Source of the DNA: an uncultured Eubacteriales bacterium
GTDB taxonomy: Bacteria > Bacillota > Clostridia > Oscillospirales > Acutalibacteraceae
Assembly: GCA_934477125.1 (NCBI GenBank)
Contig: CAKSOL010000009.1
Coordinates: 69,893-133,892, forward strand
Direction: 5' to 3'
Length of the DNA: 64,000 bases
Shown: positions 16,516 through 24,223 of the stretch, one piece after another
Layout of the letters: the number at the start of each line of letters is the position of its first letter
Position numbering within the stretch: position 1 is the stretch's first letter
Made by a program: the position numbers and the translations under genes
Notes under the pieces: generated by a model
What the model saw: only the letters and a program-made list of their open reading frames with translations
Database searches by the model: none
What the model was told of the DNA's origin: nothing

Positions 16516-19017
16516 TTAAGCTTTTACCTTTTCGGTAAGGCGGGTTGCCTCCTTATAGGGGCGAACGAGCATATAAATCATACCGGCGAGCAAAGCTATA
16601 GCAACAATCAGACCGATTACATTGACATTTCCGGTGAACAGCTTGCCGAACTGGTTGATCATCAGGGCGATTACATATGCAAATCCGCACTGATAGCCGA
16701 TTGCAAACCAGGTCCATTTCGCGTTGTTCATTTCACGCTTGATAGCGCCGATTGCCGCAAAGCAGGGAGCGCAGAGCAGATTGAACACAAGGAACGAATA
16801 AGCGGTTATACCGGTGAACGCAGCGGCAATGTTTTGATATACAGTTCCATCTCCAGCACCATAGAGAATACCGAGGGTTCCGACGATGTTTTCCTTTGCG
16901 ACCAAGCCGGTAATGGAGGCAACAACAGCCTGCCAGTTACCCCAGCCGAGAGGAGCAAATATCCAGGAAATAGCTCCGCCGATTTTGGCGAGAATGGAAT
17001 ATTTAATTTGCTCATCAGTAAGCATTCCAAATTTACCATTGTCTGCCCAACCGAAGTAGGTTGTGAACCAAACAAAGATAGTTGAAAGAAGAATTATTGT
17101 TCCGGCTTTCTTTATAAAGGACCAGCCGCGCTCCCACATTGAGCGGAGAACATTTCCGAGAGTCGGCCAATGGTAAGCAGGAAGCTCCATAACGAACGGC
17201 GCAGGCTCGCCGGCAAACATCTTTGTTTTCTTGAGCATAATGCCCGAAACAATTATTGCCGCCATACCGATAAAGTATGCACTGGTTGCAACCCAAGCCG
17301 AGCCGCCGAATATAGCGCCGGCAATCATTGCGATAAACGGAACCTTTGCTCCGCAGGGGATGAATGTGGTTGTCATAATGGTCATTCTGCGGTCACGTTC
17401 GTTTTCTATGGTGCGCGAAGCCATAATTCCGGGAATTCCGCAGCCGGTACCGATAAGCATCGGGATAAATGATTTACCCGAAAGACCGAATTTGCGGAAT
17501 ATGCGGTCAAGCACGAAAGCAATACGCGCCATATAGCCGCACGACTCAAGGAATGCAAGAAGCAGGAACAGAACGAGCATCTGAGGAACGAATCCGAGAA
17601 CCGCGCCGACACCGGCAACGATACCGTCGTTAATAAGTCCCCCGAGCCAAGGAGCGGCGTTTACCGCGTCAAGTCCGTTTCCGACAAGCACCGGAATACC
17701 GGGAACCCATACGCCGTAATCAGCGGGGTCGGGCTCGTCAAACCCATTTTTTTCAAAGTAAGAGACGGCATCCTTATACGACATCGCAACCGTTTCCGCC
17801 TCTTCGGTCTTAGAAAGGTTTGAAGGAACCTCGGAATAATATACTGTCATTGTGTTTATTGCAAGAGTTTCCTCATCCTCAACATCGACCGTAGCGGTTT
17901 TGGCGTCAGATGTAAAGTTCTTAATTTCTTCAAGAGCTTTGTCTGCATCAAAATCATCCGCACCTACCTCAATTTTGGTAAACGCCTGAACAGCCTGTGA
18001 AGCTGCGGCAAAATCGTCAGAAACGGTGCTGTAAGCTTTAGAGCCTATTCCCAAAAGGTGCCAGCCGTCACCGAAAAGTCCGTCGTTAGCCCAGTCAGTA
18101 GCGGCAGAACCGACAGTTACCATTGATATATAATAAACAAGGAACATAACAAGCGCAAATATCGGAAGTCCGAGCCAGCGGTTCGTTACAACCTTATCTA
18201 TCTTATCCGAGGTTGAAAGCTTTCCGGCACCGTGCTTCTTATAGCACGCTTTTATTATCGAAGCTATGTAAATATAACGCTCATTGGTTATTATTGATTC
18301 GGCGTCGTCGTCAAGCTCATTTTCCGCCGCCGCTATGTCGTTTTCAATATGCTTCATAGTGCTTTCGGGAATATTAAGCTGAGTCAGAACCTTATCATCG
18401 CGCTCAAAAATTTTTATAGCATACCAACGCTGCTGCTCTTCGGGCTTATCATGAACGGCAGCCTCCTCGATATGAGCGAGAGCATGCTCAACAACGCCCG
18501 AAAATGTATGCTGGGGAACGGTTTTTGCGTTCTCGGCAGCGTCAATAGCAGCCTCGGCAGCTTCCATAATGCCGGTTCCCTTTAAAGCGGAAATCTCAAC
18601 GATTTTGCAGCCGAGCTGACGGGAAAGCTCATCGGTGTTTATCTTATCGCCGTTTTTCTTTACTACGTCCATCATATTGATGGCGATAACGACCGGGATA
18701 CCAAGCTCTGTGAGCTGAGTTGTCAGATAAAGGTTACGCTCAAGGTTCGTTCCGTCGATAATATTGAGTATCGCGTCCGGACGCTCGCCTATAAGGTAAT
18801 TACGTGCAACAACCTCCTCAAGGGTATATGGAGACAGCGAATAGATGCCGGGCAGGTCGGTAATAACAACGCCCGTATGTTTTTTCAGCTTACCCTCTTT
18901 CTTTTCAACCGTTACTCCGGGCCAGTTTCCTACAAACTGGTTTGAACCGGTCAGCGCGTTGAAAAGGGTCGTTTTACCGCAGTTCGGGTTGCCCGCAAGG
19001 GCAATTTTCAAATCCAT
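16516..19017 (-). CDS. feoB: Ferrous iron transport protein FeoB
   Basis: FeoB imports Fe(II). The cytosolic G-domain has G1 GNPNCGKTTLFN, G2/switch GNWPGVTVEKKEG, G3 DLPGIYSLS and G4 NMMDV, followed by a helical GDI region to about residue 270. The membrane domain carries two gate-type repeats, including ESCGYMARIAFVLDRIFRKFGLSGKSFIPMLIG-type sequence near residues 490-525 and AGTIILLSTIFVWFTTYFG later. At 833 residues it is longer than usual because of an acidic insertion of about 110 residues (325-440) in the first external loop. GTPase and gate motifs are intact. Confidence 0.95.
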   Translation of the reverse strand: MDLKIALAGNPNCGKTTLFNALTGSNQFVGNWPGVTVEKKEGKLKKHTGVVITDLPGIYSLSPYTLEEVVARNYLIGERPDAILNIIDGTNLERNLYLTTQLTELGIPVVIAINMMDVVKKNGDKINTDELSRQLGCKIVEISALKGTGIMEAAEAAIDAAENAKTVPQHTFSGVVEHALAHIEEAAVHDKPEEQQRWYAIKIFERDDKVLTQLNIPESTMKHIENDIAAAENELDDDAESIITNERYIYIASIIKACYKKHGAGKLSTSDKIDKVVTNRWLGLPIFALVMFLVYYISMVTVGSAATDWANDGLFGDGWHLLGIGSKAYSTVSDDFAAASQAVQAFTKIEVGADDFDADKALEEIKNFTSDAKTATVDVEDEETLAINTMTVYYSEVPSNLSKTEEAETVAMSYKDAVSYFEKNGFDEPDPADYGVWVPGIPVLVGNGLDAVNAAPWLGGLINDGIVAGVGAVLGFVPQMLVLFLLLAFLESCGYMARIAFVLDRIFRKFGLSGKSFIPMLIGTGCGIPGIMASRTIENERDRRMTIMTTTFIPCGAKVPFIAMIAGAIFGGSAWVATSAYFIGMAAIIVSGIMLKKTKMFAGEPAPFVMELPAYHWPTLGNVLRSMWERGWSFIKKAGTIILLSTIFVWFTTYFGWADNGKFGMLTDEQIKYSILAKIGGAISWIFAPLGWGNWQAVVASITGLVAKENIVGTLGILYGAGDGTVYQNIAAAFTGITAYSFLVFNLLCAPCFAAIGAIKREMNNAKWTWFAIGYQCGFAYVIALMINQFGKLFTGNVNVIGLIVAIALLAGMIYMLVRPYKEATRLTEKVKA

Positions 19018-19045
19018 AAAAAACTCTTCCTCTCTTCGTTTTAAA

Positions 19046-19061
19046 GTTAGCTTTCACTAAC
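19046..19061. promoter_or_regulatory. Candidate DtxR/IdeR-like operator in front of feoB
   Basis: GTTAGC-TTTC-ACTAAC, 16 bp, one mismatch from the GTTAGC-N4-GCTAAC palindrome seen upstream of the feo operon. It lies 29 bp before the feoB start codon. Confidence 0.55.
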
Positions 19062-19104
19062 CTGCAAATGAAATTTAAGGGCGGAAAGCCCTTTAAATCA
19101 TATG

Positions 19105-19326
19105 TTAATTAACCTCAATCATTTCCGCATCGGCCTTACGCAGCGAAAGCTCGTATCCGCGGACATTAAGCTCAATAGGATCTCCGAGCGGAGCAACCTT
19201 TCGGATATGTACCTCAACGCCCTTGGTTATACCCATATCCATAATGCGGCGCTTGACAGCGCCCTCGCCATGCAGCTTAACCACAGTTGCGGTTTCGCCG
19301 ACCTTCATTTCTCTTAACGTTTTCAT
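19105..19326 (-). CDS. feoA: FeoA domain protein
   Basis: A 73-residue SH3-like FeoA protein: MKTLREMKVGETATVVKL, RRIMDMGITKGVEVHIRKVAPLGDPIELNVRGYELSLR is compressed into the standard five-strand barrel. FeoA binds FeoB and modulates its activity. It lies between the second FeoA-type gene and feoB on the same strand. Confidence 0.94.
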   Translation of the reverse strand: MKTLREMKVGETATVVKLHGEGAVKRRIMDMGITKGVEVHIRKVAPLGDPIELNVRGYELSLRKADAEMIEVN

Positions 19327-19367
19327 TTACAAACCTCCAAAAAATATATCAGAATTTTAACAGAAAA

Positions 19368-19580
19368 CTAAATCATAATTCTGCGCGCCATTTCATCATT
19401 CAACGCAACGCGCGTTTCCTTAACGTTGACAATCAAATTTCCGTTAAGCGAGGTTATAACCGTAACATTTCCTCCGACGACAAAGCCGAGGTTTTCAAGA
19501 TGCTTTTTTACCTCAGGCGAGCCGCCTATTTTCTTAATTGTATTTTCTTCTCCTGCATTTGCTAACGCCAACGGCATCAT
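19368..19580 (-). CDS. Second FeoA-type protein
   Basis: A 70-residue FeoA-fold protein. The start MMPLALANAGEEN is followed by VKKHLENLGFVVGGNVTVI and NVKETRVALNDEMARRIMI, the FeoA pattern with a hydrophobic lead. The ATG at 19580 is 7 bases from GGAGG; a further in-frame ATG upstream is too close to that site. It is the first gene of the feo operon and differs clearly from the second FeoA. Two divergent FeoA subunits per FeoB are common in Clostridia. Confidence 0.9.
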   Translation of the reverse strand: MMPLALANAGEENTIKKIGGSPEVKKHLENLGFVVGGNVTVITSLNGNLIVNVKETRVALNDEMARRIMI

Positions 19581-19598
19581 AAACATTCCTCCAAACAA

Positions 19599-19647
19599 AT
19601 TAGCAAGCGCTAACTGCCAACCGTTAGAATAGTTAGCTCTCGCTAAC
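19599..19647. promoter_or_regulatory. Tandem palindromic operators of the feo operon
   Basis: Two 16-bp inverted repeats: GTTAGC-TCTC-GCTAAC (19632-19647, perfect) and ATTAGC-AAGC-GCTAAC (19599-19614, one mismatch). Extra CTAAC and GTTAG half-sites lie between them. The sites start immediately downstream of the -10 box, so binding would block initiation. The form suits a DtxR/IdeR-type Fe(II) repressor; the regulator itself is not in the window. Confidence 0.75.
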
Positions 19648-19655
19648 CGTATACT

Positions 19656-19684
19656 ATAATACACACCCCACGCTGATTTGTCAA
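19656..19684 (-). promoter_or_regulatory. SigmaA-type promoter of the feo operon
   Basis: Reverse strand TTGACA (19679-19684), exactly 17 bases, TATTAT (19656-19661). It reads into the operators and the first feoA-type gene. Confidence 0.88.
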
Positions 19685-19931
19685 TAGCTTTTTTAAAAAA
19701 ATTATCAAATTTTGAAGAATTTAATAATCTTAGAAAATTAAACGGCGAATTTATGATTACATTTTAATAAAGCGGCAAATAATTCATACCGTCAGCAGCA
19801 GTAAAAATAAAATTGCCGCAACCTTTAAATAATAATTTGCAATCATCAAAATCCGCTTGGTTGTCGCGTTTTTAAAGGTAAAATTGCACTTCGCAACCAA
19901 CGGTTTACAAAATTTAGACAATTTCGGTTGC

Positions 19932-19960
19932 TTGACTTATAAGTCTGCGGCGGGTATATT
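19932..19960 (+). promoter_or_regulatory. Promoter of HTH-glmM with overlapping 12-bp palindrome
   Basis: TTGACT (19932-19937), 17 bases, TATATT (19955-19960), 43 bp before the start codon. A perfect palindrome GACTTATAAGTC (19934-19945) overlaps the -35 box and spacer, a likely operator for the HTH domain of the gene itself. Further upstream, TTGGTTG (about 19857) and CAACCAA (about 19895) are inverted. The remaining intergenic DNA from 19690 is AT-rich with no gene. Confidence 0.7.
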
Positions 19961-20003
19961 ATTATTAAATTTGCTAAATTTAAAATTTCGGAGGATACAC
20001 CTT

Positions 20004-21641
20004 ATGACCATAGGACAAAAAATAGCGGTTCTCAGAGTCGCGATGCAGCTTTCTCAGGAGCAGCTTGCGGAAAAGTTGGAGGTTTCCCGTCAGTCGGTTT
20101 CAAAATGGGAGTCGGACAGCTCTGTTCCGGAGGTAAGCAAAATAATTCAGCTTTCCTCGCTTTTCAATATAACCACCGACGACCTGCTGCGCGATGAAAT
20201 ACCGCTTGCGCCGACATATACCGAAGCGCTTTTCAGACCGAAGGAGTCGGTTGTTTTCAACGGAAGATATTTCGGAACGGACGGTTTCCGCGGCGAGGCG
20301 AATGTCACCCTGACAGCTGATCACGCATATAAAATAGGAAGATTTTTAGGCTGGTATTATTCTTCCGGAACAGGAAATGCGCGGCGGCCGAAAATTGCGA
20401 TAGGAAAGGACACCCGCCGTTCAAGCTATATGCTTGAATATGCGCTTGTCGCCGGAATAACCGCCTCCGGAGCGGACGCGCATATGCTCCACGTAACAAC
20501 AACTCCGAGTGTTTCGTTTGTCGTAAGACAGGATCACTTTGACTGCGGAGTTATGATATCCGCGTCACACAATCCCTACTACGATAACGGAATAAAGCTG
20601 CTTAACGGCGCCGGAGAAAAAATGGACGACGCGACCCTCGCTCTTATTGAGGACTATATCGACGGCAAGCTGACCTCTCCGGATTTTGAGTCCGGAGACC
20701 TGCCGCTTGCGCACAGGGACCGTCTCGGCTGCATTATAGATTATGTTGCCGGAAGAAACAGATATGTCGGATTTCTTATATCCGTTGCCGCCAATTCCTA
20801 CCGCGGGCTGAAAATTGCTCTTGACTGCGCAAACGGTTCATCCTGGATGATAGCAAAGTCTGTTTTTGATGCTCTCGGCGCCACCACCTATGTTATCAAC
20901 GCCAATCCCGACGGGCTTAATATCAACGAGCAGGCAGGTTCAACGCATATAGGCAATCTGCGGAAATATGTCCGGGACAATCATCTTGACGCCGGCTTTG
21001 CTTTCGACGGCGACGCTGACCGCTGCATAGCCGTCGATGAGAACGGAAGTATTATTAACGGCGACCATATCATATATATTCTTGCCGAGCGTCTGCGTTC
21101 GCACGGTCTGCTGCCGGGAAACAAGGTCGTTACTACAATTATGTCGAATATGGGACTTTACCGCGCTCTTGAGCAGGCAGGTATAGGATATATTCAGACT
21201 ACCGTCGGAGACAGATATGTTCACGACGCTATGATTGAAAACAATTATTATCTCGGCGGAGAGCAGTCAGGTCATATAATCGTAAGGAAATACGCCACTA
21301 CCGGCGACGGTATTCTTACGGCTCTGCTGCTTACCGAGGAGATGATAGACCGCAAAACAACCCTCGGAAAGCTCGCCGAACCGGTTACAATGTTCCCGCA
21401 GTCCATAAAGAATGTAGCCGTAACCGATAAGGCGGCAGTATCTGCCGACAGCCGGGTTGCGGAATGTGTTAAGGAAATAGCCGACAAGCTCGGAAAGGAC
21501 GGCAGAATTCTGCTGCGCGAAAGCGGAACGGAGCCGGTTATAAGAGTTATGGTTGAATGCGGAAATCAGAAGCTCTGCGAGAGCTATACCAATCAGGTTG
21601 CCGAGCTTATTGCCGAACTCGGATATACAAAAAAGCTTTGA
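20004..21641 (+). CDS. glmM: XRE helix-turn-helix / phosphoglucosamine mutase fusion
   Basis: Residues 1-62 are a complete XRE HTH (IGQKIAVLRVAMQLSQEQLA, VSRQSVSKWESDSSVPE, FNITTDDLLRDE). After a linker of about 24 residues, residues 87-545 form a full-length GlmM: RYFGTDGFRGEANV, the phosphoserine loop VMISASHNPYYDNG (Ser188), the metal loop DGDADR, GEQSGHI and RESGTEPVIRVM. GlmM interconverts GlcN-6-P and GlcN-1-P for UDP-GlcNAc synthesis. The ATG at 20004 has GGAGG 9 bases upstream. There is no start codon near the mutase boundary, so the fusion is real. glmS follows after 19 bp. The regulatory role of the HTH is inferred. Confidence 0.93.
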   Translation: MTIGQKIAVLRVAMQLSQEQLAEKLEVSRQSVSKWESDSSVPEVSKIIQLSSLFNITTDDLLRDEIPLAPTYTEALFRPKESVVFNGRYFGTDGFRGEANVTLTADHAYKIGRFLGWYYSSGTGNARRPKIAIGKDTRRSSYMLEYALVAGITASGADAHMLHVTTTPSVSFVVRQDHFDCGVMISASHNPYYDNGIKLLNGAGEKMDDATLALIEDYIDGKLTSPDFESGDLPLAHRDRLGCIIDYVAGRNRYVGFLISVAANSYRGLKIALDCANGSSWMIAKSVFDALGATTYVINANPDGLNINEQAGSTHIGNLRKYVRDNHLDAGFAFDGDADRCIAVDENGSIINGDHIIYILAERLRSHGLLPGNKVVTTIMSNMGLYRALEQAGIGYIQTTVGDRYVHDAMIENNYYLGGEQSGHIIVRKYATTGDGILTALLLTEEMIDRKTTLGKLAEPVTMFPQSIKNVAVTDKAAVSADSRVAECVKEIADKLGKDGRILLRESGTEPVIRVMVECGNQKLCESYTNQVAELIAELGYTKKL

Positions 21642-21660
21642 TTCGATAAGGAGAAATTTT

Positions 21661-23487
21661 ATGTGCGGAATTATAGGTCGCGTAGGCACGGACAGCGCCG
21701 CGCCGTATTTGCTTGAGGGTCTTAAAAGGCTTGAATACCGCGGTTACGATTCAGCCGGAATTGCGGTTTTACAGGAAAATAAAATCGAATGCCGCCGCGC
21801 GCTCGGCAGGCTGGATAATCTCTGCCGCGAGGTCAGCGAAAATCCGGCGGACGGAAATGTTGGAATAGGTCATACACGCTGGGCAACTCACGGCGCGCCG
21901 GCTGTTAAAAACGCTCATCCGCATATGAGTCCCGACGGGAAATTTGCCGTTGTTCATAACGGCATTATCGAAAATGCCGACGCATTGAAGAAATCTGAGC
22001 TGAGCGGAGAAAAGTTTTCTTCCGAGACCGACACCGAGGTTGTAGCGCATCTTCTCCAAAAATACGATTGCGATAATCCGGTCAAAACAGTTGCGGAGGT
22101 TGAAAAAAGGCTTGAAGGCTCATATGCTCTCGGAATCATCTGTTCGGAGTTTCCCGATACTCTGTTTTGTACCGCCAAGGCAATGCCGCTTATTGCGGCA
22201 GTTGAGGAGGACGGCAGCTTTATTGCCTCGGATGTCAGCGCAGTCGTCGGTTATGCAACTATGTATTATCCCATTTCCGACGGTGAAATTTGTGTTCTCA
22301 CCGGTCAGACGGTAAAATTCTACGACAAAAACGGCAGTCAAATCGCAAAAAAGCCGCATACAATACACGCCGACGCTCTTCTTGACGGGAAACAGGGCTA
22401 CGAGCATTATATGATGCTTGAAATGATGCAGCAGCCGGACGCCGTCCGCAATACCCTTGCCCCTCTCATAAGCGGCGGTAAAATATCTCTTGACGGCTTA
22501 TCGTTTTCGGAGGATTTCCTTAAATCGGAATTGCGGGATATTGTTATAGTAGCCTGCGGCTCGGCTTACCATACGGGTCTTGCCGGGAAAAGGCTGATTG
22601 AAGCCGTCTGCCGTATTCCCTGCCGTGCGGAAATTGCTTCGGAATTCAGATATTCGGACCCCCTCATAGACGGTAAAACGCTTGCCGTTTTTATCAGTCA
22701 GAGCGGTGAAACAGCCGATACTCTCGCAGCTCTGCGCCTTTCAAAGCAAAAGGGTGCAAAGGTGCTTTCAATAGTAAATGTTAAAGGCAGCGCAATAGCG
22801 AACGAAAGTGACAATGTTATATACACCCACGCCGGGCGTGAAATAGCCGTTGCAACAACAAAGGCATACAGCGCGCAGTTAGCCGTTCTTTACGCTCTGA
22901 CGCTCTATCTCGCACAAATCCGGCAAAGTGCACCGGAAAAAACGCTCTCTGAGCTGACCTCCTCGCTTATGGCGCTTCCGGAACGCATTTCGGAAACGAT
23001 AGAGACGGTTCGCGGTAAAGCGGAGGAGCTTGCGAAATGTCTTTATTCCGCTCAGGATATATACCTTATAGGCAGGCAGCTGGACTATGCAGCCGTCACC
23101 GAAGGCTCGCTTAAATGCAAGGAAATAAGCTATATTCATTCCGAGGCTTACGCCGCCGGCGAATTAAAGCACGGAACAATATCTCTGATTGAAAACGGCA
23201 CGCCTGTCATCGCGGTTGCTACCGATGAGGCTGTGCTTGCAAAAACCGTCAGCAACATCCGCGAGGTTGACGCGCGCGGCGCGCATACGGTTCTTATAAC
23301 CTTTGAACGCTTTCGCGATGCGGCAGCAGGAATTAAGGATTGCATTTTCATTCCGGAAACGGTTCCTCAGTTCAGCGTTTCGCTTTCGGTCATACCGATG
23401 CAGTTCCTCAGCTATTATATCGCCAAGAACCGCGGCTGTGATATAGATAAGCCTAAAAATCTTGCCAAGAGCGTTACGGTTGAATAA
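21661..23487 (+). CDS. glmS: Glutamine-fructose-6-phosphate aminotransferase (isomerizing)
   Basis: GlmS makes glucosamine-6-phosphate from fructose-6-P and glutamine. The 608-residue product starts MCGIIGRVG, with Cys2 as the N-terminal nucleophile after Met removal, then GIGHTRWATHG and NGIIENADALK in the glutaminase half. Two SIS domains follow with CGSAYHTGLAGK, SQSGETADTLAALRLSK, EGSLKCKEISYIHSEAYAAGELKHG and the C-terminal DKPKNLAKSVTVE. It starts 19 bp after glmM with AAGGAG before it. The gap is too short for a glmS ribozyme. Confidence 0.97.
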   Translation: MCGIIGRVGTDSAAPYLLEGLKRLEYRGYDSAGIAVLQENKIECRRALGRLDNLCREVSENPADGNVGIGHTRWATHGAPAVKNAHPHMSPDGKFAVVHNGIIENADALKKSELSGEKFSSETDTEVVAHLLQKYDCDNPVKTVAEVEKRLEGSYALGIICSEFPDTLFCTAKAMPLIAAVEEDGSFIASDVSAVVGYATMYYPISDGEICVLTGQTVKFYDKNGSQIAKKPHTIHADALLDGKQGYEHYMMLEMMQQPDAVRNTLAPLISGGKISLDGLSFSEDFLKSELRDIVIVACGSAYHTGLAGKRLIEAVCRIPCRAEIASEFRYSDPLIDGKTLAVFISQSGETADTLAALRLSKQKGAKVLSIVNVKGSAIANESDNVIYTHAGREIAVATTKAYSAQLAVLYALTLYLAQIRQSAPEKTLSELTSSLMALPERISETIETVRGKAEELAKCLYSAQDIYLIGRQLDYAAVTEGSLKCKEISYIHSEAYAAGELKHGTISLIENGTPVIAVATDEAVLAKTVSNIREVDARGAHTVLITFERFRDAAAGIKDCIFIPETVPQFSVSLSVIPMQFLSYYIAKNRGCDIDKPKNLAKSVTVE

Positions 23488-23501
23488 ACCGTAAATTATA
23501 T

Positions 23502-23557
23502 AAAAATACGGCTGCCGCCTGTGAGCTAAAAAAGCACAAGCGGCAGCCGTATTTTTT
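23502..23557. terminator. Bidirectional terminator between glmS and the PII/DUF1538 operon
   Basis: About 17-base complementary arms (AAAAATACGGCTGCCGC and its complement) with a T6 run on the plus side and a matching A run on the left for the minus strand. It serves two convergent operons. Confidence 0.9.
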
Positions 23558-24218
23558 ATTTTATAAATCCGAACCCTGCAATTTCCGTTGCCGGCAAAGA
23601 AAAGGCTATTGCCTTTGCCTCGGTTTCCGGACCGGCTTTCATAAGAATTGACCGCATAATTTCCGATTTCTGTTCCGCCGAGGACACAATCAGAATAACT
23701 TCCTTTTCCTCGGCTATCGAAATGTTATGAAATCTCTGTATATCGGTTGCTCCTGTTCCCTTGCCGTGAAGAACGGTTCCGCCTCTCGCTCCTGCGGAGC
23801 GCGCGGCATTCATAACAAGGTCGGTTTTGCCCTCGCTTGCGATAACGACTATAAGCTCATATGAAAATTCCGACGGCGGAGTGTATTTAACATTTCCGCC
23901 CTCTCCCCCGTTCATAACTGCCATTGTTTTTCCTCCTCCGACACTTTTAATCGGCACGGCTATCACTATACCGTGTCCCGGAACTCCGAGATGTAGCTTT
24001 TGAACCTGACCGTTGATAAATTCACGCGTTTTCTCCGGCGTTGCAACCGAAAGCATAATTCTTTTTTCGGTTGACTCTATTCCCAGAAGGTCAAGCATAC
24101 TCTTAACAGCCGTTCCGCGCCCGCGAAAGGTTATATTAAGCGGAAGTCCCAGCTGCAGGCAAAGCTCCTCAAGCTCAGGCAAGGCTTCCGGATTGATAAT
24201 TGATATAACATAATTCAT
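23556..24218 (-). CDS. Tandem PII-like regulator protein
   Basis: A 220-residue protein made of two PII-like ferredoxin-fold domains: residues 1-100 (start MNYVISIINPEALPELEE) and 120-220, the latter with GARGGTVLHGKGTG, as in PII T-loop regions. PII proteins bind nucleotides or 2-oxoglutarate and gate membrane transporters. It lies 5 bp after the DUF1538 gene, a linkage seen repeatedly in Firmicutes. The ATG at 24218 follows GGGAGG at 10 bases. Specific ligand unknown. Confidence 0.85.
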   Translation of the reverse strand: MNYVISIINPEALPELEELCLQLGLPLNITFRGRGTAVKSMLDLLGIESTEKRIMLSVATPEKTREFINGQVQKLHLGVPGHGIVIAVPIKSVGGGKTMAVMNGGEGGNVKYTPPSEFSYELIVVIASEGKTDLVMNAARSAGARGGTVLHGKGTGATDIQRFHNISIAEEKEVILIVSSAEQKSEIMRSILMKAGPETEAKAIAFSLPATEIAGFGFIK

Positions 24219-24223
24219 TGCCG

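Noticed and set aside
21642..21660. glmS ribozyme ahead of glmS
   Set aside because: Only 19 bp separate glmM and glmS and the region ahead of glmM lacks space for its fold; none seen.
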